Source of the DNA: an uncultured Clostridia bacterium
Lineage (GTDB): Bacteria; Bacillota; Clostridia; Christensenellales; Borkfalkiaceae
Reading direction: 5' to 3'
Assembly: GCA_949290575.1 (NCBI GenBank)
Contig: CASESJ010000005.1
Coordinates: 1-64,000 of the forward strand
DNA: 64,000 nucleotides
Positions 1 to 9,523 of the stretch are shown in pieces (within the stretch, counting starts at the first letter, position 1; each line of letters starts with the position of its first letter). Under the pieces are notes generated by a model that saw only the letters and a program-made list of their open reading frames with translations, searched no databases and was not told where the DNA came from. Both the position numbers and the translations under genes were made by a program.

Positions 1-114
1 CTCCGTGTTGATTTTGGTTGCAACTTTATTTTAACACAGTCGATTTATATGAACTACTTTTTTATTATTTACTGTTGCACTTGATAGTATAATTCACCCT
101 TGCAGATAAAAAAA

Positions 115-138
115 GCGCGGCTTGAGCCGCGCTTTTTT
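115..138. terminator. Bidirectional terminator after trxA
   Basis: A 7-bp GC stem (115-121 with 126-132, loop TTGA) is flanked by an A-run on one side and six T on the other, so it can stop transcription in either direction. It lies 23 bp beyond the trxA stop codon. Bases 1-107 to its left hold no gene or clear promoter. Confidence 0.85.
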
Positions 139-160
139 AACATTGTATATACCGCAAGGA

Positions 161-475
161 TTAAAGGTTGCCGTTGAGGAAGTCAACGAACTCGCCCTTG
201 GGCATGAAGCCGAGAGATTTTGCCGTCATCTCGCCGTTTTTGAACACTGCGACATAGGGAATGGACATAATGCCGTAGCGCGCAGCGAGGTCGTTGCACT
301 CGTCGACGTCGACTTTTATGAATACCGCCTTGTCGGCAAACTGCGAGGAAACCTCCTCGAGCACGGGCGCGAGCATCTTGCAGGGACCGCACCATGTAGC
401 AAAGAAATCACACACAACGGGCTTGTCGCCCGTGAGATATTCGTCAAATTTTGCAGAATTAACTTTTTCCGCCAT
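161..475 (-). CDS. trxA: Thioredoxin
   Basis: Small cytoplasmic dithiol oxidoreductase of 104 residues, the usual thioredoxin length. The active site WCGPC is at residues 28-32 and the cis-proline loop (SIPY) near residue 72. The start at 475 has an AAGGAGG ribosome-binding site. It lies 14 bp after hisS and is the last gene of the leftward hslU-hisS-trxA series, ending at a strong hairpin. It probably acts as a general reductant for ribonucleotide reductase, peroxiredoxins or sulfur metabolism; no thioredoxin reductase is nearby. Confidence 0.95.
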   Translation of the reverse strand: MAEKVNSAKFDEYLTGDKPVVCDFFATWCGPCKMLAPVLEEVSSQFADKAVFIKVDVDECNDLAARYGIMSIPYVAVFKNGEMTAKSLGFMPKGEFVDFLNGNL

Positions 476-489
476 AATCGATAGCCTCC

Positions 490-1746
490 TTAAATATTTT
501 GCTTAAGAAAATTATAAATATCCGCAAACGCCACGCTCTGCGAGGTGCCGTCGGACATTTTTTTGATGTTTACCGTGCGGGCGGTCAGCTCGTCGCCGCC
601 GATTACCGCAACAAATTTCGCGCCCGTCTTGTCCGCATACTTCATCTGCGCCTTGACGGAGCGGTTCATCAGGTCGGTCTCCGCGCACAAACCCTTCATT
701 CTCAGCTCGTTGACGAGCGAGAACGCCTCGGCGCGGCTTTCATCGTCCATGCCCGCAATATAGATTGCAGGAACGGGCTGTTCGGGAAATTGCACGCCCG
801 TGTTTTCCATTAAAAGCATAAGCCTTTCTATGCCTGCCGCAAAGCCGATAGCGGGAACGGAAGAGCCGCCCAGCTCGGCTATGAGAGAGTCGTATCTGCC
901 GCCTCCGCACACCGTGCCCTGCGCTCCTATCGACGTGGACACAAACTCGAAAACAGTGCGCGTGTAGTAGTCCAGACCCCTGACTATGCCCGAATTAACC
1001 GTGTACTGCACTCCCTGCTTATCGAGCAGAGCTCGGACGGACGCAAAGTGATGCGCGCAGTCCTCGCACAGATAATCGAGTATGCTCGGCGCGCCCGAAA
1101 TTATTTTTCTGCACTCCTCTTCCTTGCAGTCGAGTATGCGCAGAGGATTTTTTTCCAGCCTGTCGCGGCAGACGGGGCACATCTTGTCGGCGTACTGCGA
1201 AAAGTATGCCCTGAGCGCGGCATTGTAGCTTGCGCGGCAGGTCTTGCAGCCGATAGAGTTTATCTCAAGCCGAGTATCCTTTATGCCGAGTTTATTCAAA
1301 AATGATGACGCCGCAAATATCACCTCGGCGTCGGCAGAGGGCGCGGACGCGCCGAACATCTCTATGCCGAACTGGTGAAATTCGCGCAGTCTGCCCGCCT
1401 GAGGGCGTTCATATCTGAAACAGGGCGTTATGTAGAACGCCTTCAAAGGCAGAGCCGATGAGGAAAGTCCCTTTTCTACGAACATTCTCGCCACGCCCGC
1501 CGTGCCCTCGGGCTTGAGCGTGACCGAACGTCCGCCCTTGTCGAGGAAGGTGTACATCTCCTTGTTGACAATATCCGTGGTGTCGCCCACGCCGCGCGCA
1601 AACAGCTCGGTGTGTTCGAATACGGGCGTGCGCACCTCCTTCATTCCGAATGAAGCCGCCACGGAGCGCGCGCAGTCCTCTATGAACTGCCATTTATACG
1701 ATTGGTCGGGCAGAACGTCCTTTGTGCCCTTGGGTATGTTTATCAT
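490..1746 (-). CDS. hisS: Histidyl-tRNA synthetase
   Basis: Charges tRNA-His with histidine; class II synthetase of 418 residues, typical for the bacterial enzyme. Class II motif 2 is seen as FRYERPQAGRLREFHQ near residues 112-127, the histidine-binding segment as GLDYYTRTVFEF near 257-268, and motif 3 as the AIGFAAGIERL stretch near 300. The C-terminal third is an anticodon-binding domain. The start has a GGAG ribosome-binding site. The 107-bp gap upstream is too short for a full T-box leader and none was recognised. No hisZ-type truncation is seen. Confidence 0.95.
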   Translation of the reverse strand: MINIPKGTKDVLPDQSYKWQFIEDCARSVAASFGMKEVRTPVFEHTELFARGVGDTTDIVNKEMYTFLDKGGRSVTLKPEGTAGVARMFVEKGLSSSALPLKAFYITPCFRYERPQAGRLREFHQFGIEMFGASAPSADAEVIFAASSFLNKLGIKDTRLEINSIGCKTCRASYNAALRAYFSQYADKMCPVCRDRLEKNPLRILDCKEEECRKIISGAPSILDYLCEDCAHHFASVRALLDKQGVQYTVNSGIVRGLDYYTRTVFEFVSTSIGAQGTVCGGGRYDSLIAELGGSSVPAIGFAAGIERLMLLMENTGVQFPEQPVPAIYIAGMDDESRAEAFSLVNELRMKGLCAETDLMNRSVKAQMKYADKTGAKFVAVIGGDELTARTVNIKKMSDGTSQSVAFADIYNFLKQNI

Positions 1747-1853
1747 ATCTTCTCCTGATTTAAACGGGTATGCCCCGTCGCAAGCCGCCGTAAAGCGACA
1801 AACCGACAGAGCACGCCATATATTCAGCCCGCATAAGGCTGAAAAAAGTAATT

Positions 1854-3191
1854 TTAAAGTCTGTCCGCGTTGAAACCCGTAATCTTGAGCCCGCGTTTGC
1901 CGACGCAGGTCCTGACGAGTTTATCGATGTGCTCGTCGACGTATTTTCTGTTAATCTCGAGCGTGACGAGGGGATAGTCGTTGCCGCCCGCCTCGAAGGA
2001 AATTTCTTCGAGAAGGTATTCCATTACGGTGTGCAGACGGCGCGCGCCGATGTCCTCTGCCGTGCTGTTGAGCTCTTCGGCAATCTCGGCTATGCGCTCT
2101 ATCGCGTCGCTCTTGAACTGCAAATCTATATTATCTACGGCGAGCAGCGCGGAATACTGCATTGTTATCGCGTTGTGCGTCTGAGTGAGGATGTTTACAA
2201 AGTCCTGCTTTTTGAGGCTGTTGAGCTCTACGAGGACGGGGAAACGACCCAGAAACTCGGGAATGAGGTCCTCAACCTTGGACACATGGAACGCGCCTGC
2301 GGCTATGAAGAGGATATAGTCGGTCCTGACGGGACCGTACTTCGTCATGACCGTGCAGCCCTCGACTATGGGAAGAATGTCGCGCTGAACGCCCTCCCTC
2401 GATACGTCTATGCCGCCGCTGTTGCCGCCGGCAATCTTGTCTATTTCGTCTATGAAGATTATGCCGTCGTTTTCCGCGCGGCGGATTGCCTCGCTCTGAA
2501 CGGCGTCGTCGTCGATGAGTTTATCCGCTTCCTCCGCCATAAGAATGTTTTTGGCTTCGGCTACGGTCATCTTGCGCTTCTTTCGCCTGTTCATGCCCAA
2601 AGAGCCGAACACAGAGCCCAGATCGATTGCCGCGCCCTGACCCGGAGAGAGCTCCAACGGCTTGGGATTGTCGGCAACTTCGAGCTCTATGACCGCGTTG
2701 TCGTACTTGCCTGCGTGAATGTCGTCTACGAGGTTGTTTTCAAAAATTTCCTTGGAAAATTCGCCGCGCTCGTCCTTTTTGACCTCGGCGAGCACCTTGG
2801 CAATTCTGCGCTCGGCAGTAGCCATGGCTTTGTAGCTCACCTCTTTGGTCTTTTCCTCCTTGACGAGGCGGATAGCGCACTCGGCGAGGTCGCGGACCAT
2901 GCTTTCAACGTCCCTGCCGACATAGCCGACTTCGGTATATTTTGTCGCCTCGACCTTTAAAAAGGGTGCTTTGACGAGCTTTGCAAGCCTTCTTGCAATC
3001 TCGGTCTTGCCGACGCCCGTAGGACCTTTCATGATTATGTTCTTGGGCGTGACCTCTTCGCGCAGTTCGGGCGAGAGCTGACTGCGGCGGTAGCGGTTGC
3101 GCAGAGCTATTGCCACTGCCTTTTTCGCCTCGTCCTGACCTATGATGTATTTGTTGAGTTCGTGTACTATCTGTTTGGGTGTGAGATCCAT
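1854..3191 (-). CDS. hslU: HslU/ClpY-type AAA+ unfoldase ATPase
   Basis: ATPase subunit of the two-component HslUV (ClpYQ) protease, 445 residues. It has Walker A GPTGVGKT (about 54-61), the pore loop GYVG (about 89-92), an I-domain insertion, and Walker B IIFIDEID (about 243-250). The C-terminus is odd. In the family the last residues form an EDLSR(F/Y)IL tail that docks into HslV. Here the protein ends KRGLKITGFNADRL after HIDKLVRTCVG, so that tail is missing in frame. No hslV is found next to it; trmFO ends 4 bp upstream. It may pair with an HslV encoded elsewhere, or act alone as a chaperone-like unfoldase. Confidence 0.93.
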   Translation of the reverse strand: MDLTPKQIVHELNKYIIGQDEAKKAVAIALRNRYRRSQLSPELREEVTPKNIIMKGPTGVGKTEIARRLAKLVKAPFLKVEATKYTEVGYVGRDVESMVRDLAECAIRLVKEEKTKEVSYKAMATAERRIAKVLAEVKKDERGEFSKEIFENNLVDDIHAGKYDNAVIELEVADNPKPLELSPGQGAAIDLGSVFGSLGMNRRKKRKMTVAEAKNILMAEEADKLIDDDAVQSEAIRRAENDGIIFIDEIDKIAGGNSGGIDVSREGVQRDILPIVEGCTVMTKYGPVRTDYILFIAAGAFHVSKVEDLIPEFLGRFPVLVELNSLKKQDFVNILTQTHNAITMQYSALLAVDNIDLQFKSDAIERIAEIAEELNSTAEDIGARRLHTVMEYLLEEISFEAGGNDYPLVTLEINRKYVDEHIDKLVRTCVGKRGLKITGFNADRL

Positions 3192-3194
3192 AAT

Positions 3195-4499
3195 CTACTC
3201 CTCGTTCAGTTGACTGATATACCGCGACATATAGCCGAGCGAACGCTCTGCAAGGAAAGCATAACGCTGCTTTTTGTCGCGTATGCGGACGTCTGCTGTG
3301 CGCAATATGCCGAAGTTTGCGTTCATGGGCGTAAAATTCTCGTTTGACCGCGATATATGTGCCGACAATGCGCCTAAAACGCACAAATCTTCGGGTATAA
3401 TCGGAGGCTTGCCGTTCATCTTTCTGAGGGCGTGAACGGCGCACAGAAGTCCGCTCGCCGCGCTCTCGACATACCCCTCCACGCCCGTTATCTGACCTGC
3501 GAAGAAAATCTTTGCGTCGCTCTTTAAAGAGAAGTCCGCATTCAGGCAGTCGGGCGAATTTATATATGTGTTTCTGTGCATTACGCCGTAGCGCAGAAAT
3601 TCTGCATTACTAAGGGCGGGAATGAGTGAAAATACTCTCTTCTGCTCGGGGAACTTGAGGTTGGTCTGACAGCCTACAAGGTTATAGGCCTGACCCTCGC
3701 AGTTCTCCTTGCGCAGCTGCAGCACGGCATAAAATTTATTGCCCTCTTCGTCCCTTATGCCGACGGGCTTGAACGGTCCGAAGCGCAGCGTCTCTTCGCC
3801 CCTTGCCGCCATCACCTCGACGGGCATGCAGCCTTCGAAGATTTCGCCCCTTTCAAATTCGTGCTTCAGAGCGCGCTCGGCGTGCGTGAGTTCGTATACA
3901 AAGCGCGAATACTCCTCCTTGGAGAGAGGACAGTTGATATAATCGTCGCCGCCTCTGCCGTATCTGTCGCCGAAAAAGGCGTGCGTCATATCTATGCTGT
4001 CGCGCGAAACTATGGGCGCGGAAGCGTCGTAAAAGTGCAGTTGTCCGCCCGTGCGCGCCGCTATGTCGTCGGCGAGTTCGTCGCAGGTGAGAGGACCTGT
4101 GGCTATTATGCAATAGCCGTCCGCGGGGATGCGTTTTACTTCCTCGCAGATGACCTTAATATTTTTGCAGGAAGTTATCTTCTCCGTGACATATGCCGCA
4201 AATTTCTGTCTGTCGACGGCGAGCGCGCCGCCCGCGGGCACTTTTGTTGCCTCCGCCGCCTCCATTGTGACAGAGCCCAAAAGGCGCATTTCCTCTTTTA
4301 AAAGTCCGCAGGCGTTGGTATACGGGTCTGCGCCCTTCAGAGAGTTGGAACAGACCAACTCTGAAAAGTTTGTATCAGAATGCGCGGGCGTGAAGCGCGA
4401 GGGCTTTATATCGTAAAGCTCTACCTGCGCTCCGCCGCGGGCGAGGGCGTAAGCCGCCTCGCAGCCCGCAAGCCCTGCGCCGATTACCTTAATTTTCAT
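3195..4499 (-). CDS. trmFO: tRNA (m5U54) methyltransferase, folate/FAD-dependent
   Basis: Forms 5-methyluridine at position 54 of the tRNA T-loop, using methylene-tetrahydrofolate and reduced FAD; this is the usual form in Firmicutes instead of SAM-dependent TrmA. It has 434 residues, normal length. The N-terminal Rossmann FAD motif GAGLAGCEAA is at residues 7-16, followed by the family-typical NFSELVCSNSLKG and a C-terminal GQITGVEGYVESAASG FAD-contact segment. The start overlaps the end of topA by 11 bp, implying translational coupling in a topA-trmFO-hslU operon. Confidence 0.95.
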   Translation of the reverse strand: MKIKVIGAGLAGCEAAYALARGGAQVELYDIKPSRFTPAHSDTNFSELVCSNSLKGADPYTNACGLLKEEMRLLGSVTMEAAEATKVPAGGALAVDRQKFAAYVTEKITSCKNIKVICEEVKRIPADGYCIIATGPLTCDELADDIAARTGGQLHFYDASAPIVSRDSIDMTHAFFGDRYGRGGDDYINCPLSKEEYSRFVYELTHAERALKHEFERGEIFEGCMPVEVMAARGEETLRFGPFKPVGIRDEEGNKFYAVLQLRKENCEGQAYNLVGCQTNLKFPEQKRVFSLIPALSNAEFLRYGVMHRNTYINSPDCLNADFSLKSDAKIFFAGQITGVEGYVESAASGLLCAVHALRKMNGKPPIIPEDLCVLGALSAHISRSNENFTPMNANFGILRTADVRIRDKKQRYAFLAERSLGYMSRYISQLNEE

Positions 4500-6816
4500 T
4501 GTCGTCGGCGGGCGCGTCCGCGCTGTAGGTGCAGTTTTTGTCCGAGCACTTTATCTTGTCGCCCTTGCGTATCAGGAATTTTCCGCACACGGAGCACTTG
4601 TCGCCCGTGGGGATATCCCAGCTTAAAAATTTGCACTCGGGATAGCCCGTGCAGCCGTAATATATCTTGCCGTTTTTAGAGCGCATTCTGCGCATGGGGC
4701 GACCGCAGTCGGGGCACTTGCCCTCCGTCTTTTCGCCCTCCTTCGCCTTGCCGTCGGGCGCGTTCAAAGGACGCTTCGCGCCGCACTTGCCGCACTCGAG
4801 ATATGCGCCGTACTTGCCCTTTTTGATGAGCATTTCGCCGCCGCAGGCGTGACATTTTTCCTCGGCGACCTTTGCGTCGATGGGCAGTATGCACGAGCAT
4901 TCGGGGTAGTTGGGGCAGGCGAGGAACTTGCCGAACTTGCCGCTCTTGACCACCATGTTCGCGCCGCACTTGGGGCAGCGCACGTCGGAAATTTCCACCT
5001 CGGACTCGCTGACTATATTGGAGCACTTGGGATAGTTCGAGCAGGCAAGGTACTTGCCATACTTGCCCGAACGGCGTATCATCGGACTGCCGCACTTTTC
5101 GCAGATTATATCCGTCATCTCGTCGCCGTCGCAGGCGGCGGTTTTGAGGTGCTCTGCAAACGAGGGGTAGAAGTCGGCAATAATCTTGTGCCAGTCTACG
5201 CCGCCGTCCTCGATTTTATCGAGTTCGTCCTCCATCTTAGCCGTAAAGCCGACGTCCATTATGTCCGTGAAGTAGTGAACGAGCATGTCGGTTATCTTAT
5301 ACGCCACCTCGGTGGGGACCATATACTTGCCGTCCTTTTCGACATAGTGACGCTTGTTGAGCACGGAGATTATCGAAGCGTAAGTCGACGGTCTGCCTAT
5401 GCCCTTTTCGTCCATAGTCTTGACCAGAGACGCGTCGGTATAGCGCAGGGGCGGGCGGGTGAACTTCTGTTCCTTGCCCAGCTCGCAGAGGTTGAGATTG
5501 TCGCCCTCCTGCACGGGGGGAAGAAGTTTGCCGTTCTCCTCCTCCGCCTCGGCGTCGGAATAGCTCTGATAAGCTGCGGTGTAGCCTGCAAACAGCAGAG
5601 CCTTGCCGCTCGCCTTGAAGGTATAGCCCGCAGAGACCGCCTCTATCTGCATAGAGTTGTACTGCGCCTCCGCCATCTGCGAGGCGACGAAGCGGTCATA
5701 GACGAGCTTATATACATTGTAATGCTTTTTATCGAGATACTGCTTGACGCTTGCGGGCGTTATGGAAAGATTTATGGGTCTTATCGCCTCGTGCGCGTCC
5801 TGCGCGCCCTTCTTTGTCGCATAGATATTGGGACGGGCGGGCGCAAATTTTTCGCCGTAGGTGTTCTTTATGAATTCCAAAGCCGCCTGCTGAGCCTCGA
5901 CGGCTATACGCGTGCTGTCCGTACGGATATAGGTGATGAGCGCGATGTGGTCGCCGCCGACGTCCATACCCTCGTACAGGTGCTGAGCAACCAACATTGT
6001 TTCGGGCGAGGACATGCCGAATTTATTGGACGCGTCCTGCTGCAAAGACGAGGTGGTGAAGGGCGCGGGGGCGTGCGATTTGGTTACGCCGCTCTTGATT
6101 TTGGTCACGGTGAACTGACCTGCGCGTATCTTCGCCTCGACTTCCGCCGCCTGCTCTGCGGTTATCGATTTGCCGCTCTTTTTGAGCTGATATGTCGCCT
6201 TGAAGGGGTTATACTTTGCCGCGGTGTCCTGCAATGACGCCGTGAACGTATAGTATTCCTCGGGCTTGAACGCGGCTATCTCCCTCTCTCTGTCGACAAT
6301 GAGCCTCAGGGCAACCGACTGAACGCGTCCTGCCGAAAGTCCGCTCTGAATGCGGTTGTTGAGAAGGGGCGAGAGCTTGTAGCCCACAAGTCTGTCTAAA
6401 ACTCGCCTTGCCTGCTGGGCGTCGACGAGGTTATAATCTATTTTTCTGGGATTTTTGAGCGCGTTTTCGACGGCTTTGGGGGAAATTTCGTTGAATTCCA
6501 CCCTGTGCGCGCCGTCCGCGTCCATGCCGAGCACCGTCTGCAGATGCCAGCTTATCGCCTCGCCCTCGCGGTCGGGGTCGGTTGCAAGATATACTTTGCC
6601 CGCCCTTTTCGCCTCTTCGGACAGCCTCTTTATGACTTCCTTCTTGTTGGGCGTTATCTCGTAGCGGGGCTCGAAGTTTTCGGTTATCTTCACGCCGAGC
6701 GTCTTTTCGGGCAAATCCCTAACGTGTCCGCCCGAGGCGTCCACTTTATACTTGCCCTTTAAATACTTTGAAATGGTTTTTGCCTTTGAAGGCGACTCAA
6801 CTATGATTAAATCCAT
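4489..6816 (-). CDS. topA: DNA topoisomerase I (type IA)
   Basis: Relaxes negative supercoils by passing strands through a transient 5'-phosphotyrosine nick; 775 residues. The Toprim domain opens with LIIVESPSKAKTI and carries ATDPDREGEAISWHL. The catalytic tyrosine lies in YIRTDSTRI in the middle. The C-terminal 200 residues hold five tandem zinc-ribbon modules with paired CxxC/CxxxC motifs, more than the three of E. coli. The start at 6816 is preferred over an upstream ATG at 6849 because GGAG sits just before 6816 and no ribosome-binding site precedes 6849. It lies downstream of dprA with a 40-bp gap and overlaps trmFO. Confidence 0.95.
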   Translation of the reverse strand: MDLIIVESPSKAKTISKYLKGKYKVDASGGHVRDLPEKTLGVKITENFEPRYEITPNKKEVIKRLSEEAKRAGKVYLATDPDREGEAISWHLQTVLGMDADGAHRVEFNEISPKAVENALKNPRKIDYNLVDAQQARRVLDRLVGYKLSPLLNNRIQSGLSAGRVQSVALRLIVDREREIAAFKPEEYYTFTASLQDTAAKYNPFKATYQLKKSGKSITAEQAAEVEAKIRAGQFTVTKIKSGVTKSHAPAPFTTSSLQQDASNKFGMSSPETMLVAQHLYEGMDVGGDHIALITYIRTDSTRIAVEAQQAALEFIKNTYGEKFAPARPNIYATKKGAQDAHEAIRPINLSITPASVKQYLDKKHYNVYKLVYDRFVASQMAEAQYNSMQIEAVSAGYTFKASGKALLFAGYTAAYQSYSDAEAEEENGKLLPPVQEGDNLNLCELGKEQKFTRPPLRYTDASLVKTMDEKGIGRPSTYASIISVLNKRHYVEKDGKYMVPTEVAYKITDMLVHYFTDIMDVGFTAKMEDELDKIEDGGVDWHKIIADFYPSFAEHLKTAACDGDEMTDIICEKCGSPMIRRSGKYGKYLACSNYPKCSNIVSESEVEISDVRCPKCGANMVVKSGKFGKFLACPNYPECSCILPIDAKVAEEKCHACGGEMLIKKGKYGAYLECGKCGAKRPLNAPDGKAKEGEKTEGKCPDCGRPMRRMRSKNGKIYYGCTGYPECKFLSWDIPTGDKCSVCGKFLIRKGDKIKCSDKNCTYSADAPADDNEN

Positions 6817-6856
6817 GACTACTCCAATTATTTTGCTGACGCACGGCATGCGTGCA

Positions 6857-7924
6857 TTATCTCACTGCGGAGAAGGCGTTTCCGCCCTCGCGCGCTATCA
6901 GACCTTTTATTTCGAGCGAAGAACATACGGCTATCACACGATAGACCGCCATATCCGTCTCCTCTGCAACGTCGGCGGCGTAAGCTTTGCCCTCACGCCT
7001 GACAATAGCTAAAACTTTGCGCTCGTTTTCGGTGAGCTCTTGTTTTTCCGCATTGTATTCTAACCCGAACGCTTCGAAAATGTCAAGTACATTTCTGCAC
7101 AGCGACGCGCCCTCTTTTATAAGTCTGTTGCAGCCCTCGCCGCTCTTTATTCCTATGGAATGGGGAAAGGCAAACACGTCTCTGTTGTAATCTACCGCAT
7201 ACTGCGCCGTAATCAGCGCGCCGCTGCGCTCCGCCGCAGAGACGACCAGCACTCCGCGCGACAGCCCCGCAAGTATGCGGTTGCGCGCCACGAACATATA
7301 CCTCTTTATCTCCGTCTGAGGGGGAAATTCCGAAATCACAAGCCCCCGTTTTTCCGTCTCCCTCACGAGGGCGACGTTTACCGAGGGATAGATGTGATCG
7401 TGTCCGCCCGGCAGAACGCATATGACGTTACCCGATTGCAACGCACCTTTCAGAGCCGCGCTGTCCGCGCCGTCGGCTATGCCCGTGACGACGGTCATTC
7501 TTCGCGATATGTCCGCGCTTATCTGTCTGCACAGCGACAGGGTTGACGAGGGCGTTCTGCGCGAGCCGACCACGGTAAAGTGGTCTCCCTTTAAAAGCTG
7601 AACGTTGCCCCTGCAGTATAAGACGAGGGGCGGCACGGGAATTTCTTTGAGCTTTTCGGGATAGAGCACGCTCCCGCAAGTTATGCACGAGATTTTGCTC
7701 TCTTCCAGACCGCGCACAATTTTTTGTCTGTAGGCGGCACTTTCAAAGGCAGTCTTTAATTTATTATATACTCCCCCGCCGACGCTTTTAATCAGTTTGG
7801 ACACACTTTTTGCGCCGTCGGACCAATTTTCCTCCGCCGCGCGCAGCAATAAAATCTTATTTTCGTAGCTGAGCGAGCCGAAGCTGTCCGCCGTTATCAT
7901 GTCAAGTTCTCTGACGGAATACAT
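6857..7924 (-). CDS. dprA: DNA-processing protein DprA (Smf)
   Basis: Loads RecA onto incoming single-stranded DNA in natural transformation and is also common in non-competent bacteria; 355 residues. The Rossmann-like core shows VVGSRRTPS (residues about 118-126), GIADGADSAALKGAL and the SGALITAQYA strand. A C-terminal winged-helix region (from about residue 290, LTENERKVLAIVRREG) matches the DprA WH domain. It directly follows comM with no gap, a common Firmicutes pairing. Confidence 0.92.
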   Translation of the reverse strand: MYSVRELDMITADSFGSLSYENKILLLRAAEENWSDGAKSVSKLIKSVGGGVYNKLKTAFESAAYRQKIVRGLEESKISCITCGSVLYPEKLKEIPVPPLVLYCRGNVQLLKGDHFTVVGSRRTPSSTLSLCRQISADISRRMTVVTGIADGADSAALKGALQSGNVICVLPGGHDHIYPSVNVALVRETEKRGLVISEFPPQTEIKRYMFVARNRILAGLSRGVLVVSAAERSGALITAQYAVDYNRDVFAFPHSIGIKSGEGCNRLIKEGASLCRNVLDIFEAFGLEYNAEKQELTENERKVLAIVRREGKAYAADVAEETDMAVYRVIAVCSSLEIKGLIAREGGNAFSAVR

Positions 7925-9454
7925 TTAATCTTCCCCCGCGCCGAACGTGCGGTACGACGCCGCCTCTAGTATGTGTTCGGGCTCAATTTCGGCACTGTAG
8001 GCAAGGTCTGCAATCGTGCGCGCAACTTTTATTATTCGCGCGCGCGCCCTCGCCGACAGCGCGAGTTTTTCAAATATTCCGCCGAGAGCCTCTCTGCATT
8101 CGGGCGAGAGATTGCAATATTTTTTGAGCTGTCTTTCGCCCATCTCGGCGTTTAAGTCTATGCCGTCGCCTGAAAACCTTTCGCGCTCAATCGCCCTTGC
8201 GCGCTCGACGCGCGCCTTCACTTCAGAGCTCGGCTCTTCGGGCTTGTCCGAGGACAAGTCCTCGTATTTCACCGCGTCCACTTCGACGAGGATATCTATT
8301 CTGTCCAGAAGAGGTCCTGAAATGCGCGAGCGGTACTTCTTAATCTGTGCGGGCGTGCAGGTACACTGTCTGTACCTGCTGCCGTAGTTGCCGCACGGGC
8401 AGGGGTTCATGCTTGCGCACAGCATGAAGTCGGCAGGGAACGTCACCGCGCCCGCCGCGCGCGAGACGGTTATTTTTCTGTCCTCGAGGGGCTGACGGAG
8501 AGCTTCGAGCGCAGAGCGCGAATATTCTGGCAGTTCGTCGAGATACAGCACTCCCCTGTGCGCCTTGGAAATTTCGCCGGGGCGGATTTTTGAGTTCCCG
8601 CCTCCGCAGAGCGAGACGGTAGTAGCCGTGTGATGAGGCGTGCGGAAGGGGCGCAGCGTGACTATGCCCTCCTCGCCAAGTTCGCCCGCCACGGAGTGTA
8701 TTCTCGTTATGTCGAGTGCCTCGCCGAAGGTCAGATCGGGCATAATCGTAGGTATGCACTTTGCGAGCATGGTCTTGCCCGTGCCCGGAGGACCGCAGAA
8801 GAGTATGTTGTGCCCGCCGGCTACGGCAATTTCCAAGGCGCGCTTTGCGACCGCCTGTCCCCTGACGAGGGACAAATCGCAGTCATAAGACGACCGCGCC
8901 GCAGCCGCGCAGAAATCTTTGGACTGCACGGGCGAGAGGGCTGTTTCGCCCTTTAAAAAGTCAGCCGCCTCTGAAAGGGTCTTTACGGCATAGACCTCAG
9001 CACCCTCGATATATGCCGCCTCGTTTGCGTTTGCAAAGGGCAGAATGAAGCGGCGAAAGCCCCTGCGCTTTGCCGAAATCAGCGTAGGAAGAACGCCCGA
9101 TACGCCGCGCACTCCGCCGTCGAGGGCGAGTTCGCCTAAAATGACGAAGTCGTCCGTACTTGCCCCGCCGAGCTGACCGCTCGCCTTTAAAATGCTTATG
9201 GCTATGGGCAGGTCGTAGTGACTGCCCTCCTTTTTTATGTCTGCGGGAGCAAGATTTACGGTTATTCTGTTGACGGGAAAATGAAATTGCGAGTTCTTGA
9301 GCGCGGAATGCACCCTCTCGCGGCTCTCCTTCACGGCAGCGTCGGGCAGCCCGACGAGCTCGTACGAAGTCATGCCTTTGTTTATGTCCGTTTCAACCTC
9401 TACGGGCACGCCGTCGAGCCCGACAAGCGCGAAACTTGTAACCTTTGCGAGCAT
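7925..9454 (-). CDS. comM: YifB/ComM family Mg-chelatase-like AAA+ ATPase
   Basis: ComM homologues are hexameric helicases that promote branch migration during integration of transformed DNA; 509 residues, full length. The N-terminal Lon-like/ChlI domain includes YELVGLPDAAVKESRERV. The AAA+ core has Walker A GPPGTGKTML (about 215-224), Walker B GVLYLDELPEY, and the family signature SMNPCPCGNYGS, which may bind metal. The C-terminal Mg_chelatase_C domain is present. The start has a GGAGG site 7-11 bp upstream. It is the first gene of the comM-dprA-topA run and lies immediately after the rplS terminator. Confidence 0.93.
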   Translation of the reverse strand: MLAKVTSFALVGLDGVPVEVETDINKGMTSYELVGLPDAAVKESRERVHSALKNSQFHFPVNRITVNLAPADIKKEGSHYDLPIAISILKASGQLGGASTDDFVILGELALDGGVRGVSGVLPTLISAKRRGFRRFILPFANANEAAYIEGAEVYAVKTLSEAADFLKGETALSPVQSKDFCAAAARSSYDCDLSLVRGQAVAKRALEIAVAGGHNILFCGPPGTGKTMLAKCIPTIMPDLTFGEALDITRIHSVAGELGEEGIVTLRPFRTPHHTATTVSLCGGGNSKIRPGEISKAHRGVLYLDELPEYSRSALEALRQPLEDRKITVSRAAGAVTFPADFMLCASMNPCPCGNYGSRYRQCTCTPAQIKKYRSRISGPLLDRIDILVEVDAVKYEDLSSDKPEEPSSEVKARVERARAIERERFSGDGIDLNAEMGERQLKKYCNLSPECREALGGIFEKLALSARARARIIKVARTIADLAYSAEIEPEHILEAASYRTFGAGED

Positions 9455-9493
9455 AACCTATCCCTCCATCTGAAAATGCACATAAATTGAAAA

Positions 9494-9520
9494 GCTCCCG
9501 CACATAGCGGGAGCTTTTTT
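9494..9520. terminator. Terminator between rplS and comM
   Basis: An 8-bp GC stem (9494-9501 with 9507-9514, loop ACATA) is followed on the plus strand by six T and on the minus strand by four T. It sits 4 bp past the rplS stop, so rplS is probably a single-gene transcript, with some read-through to comM possible. Confidence 0.8.
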
Positions 9521-9523
9521 AAA

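Noticed and set aside
1747..1853. T-box riboswitch for hisS
   Set aside because: Only 107 bp are available and no specifier loop or T-box sequence is seen; the hairpin there has its A-run on the wrong side.
4849..6237. A 462-codon open frame antisense to topA, and similar long frames opposite hslU, MATE and nadB
   Set aside because: They lie wholly opposite conserved genes in GC-rich DNA, have no ribosome-binding sites and match no family; they are by-products of codon bias.
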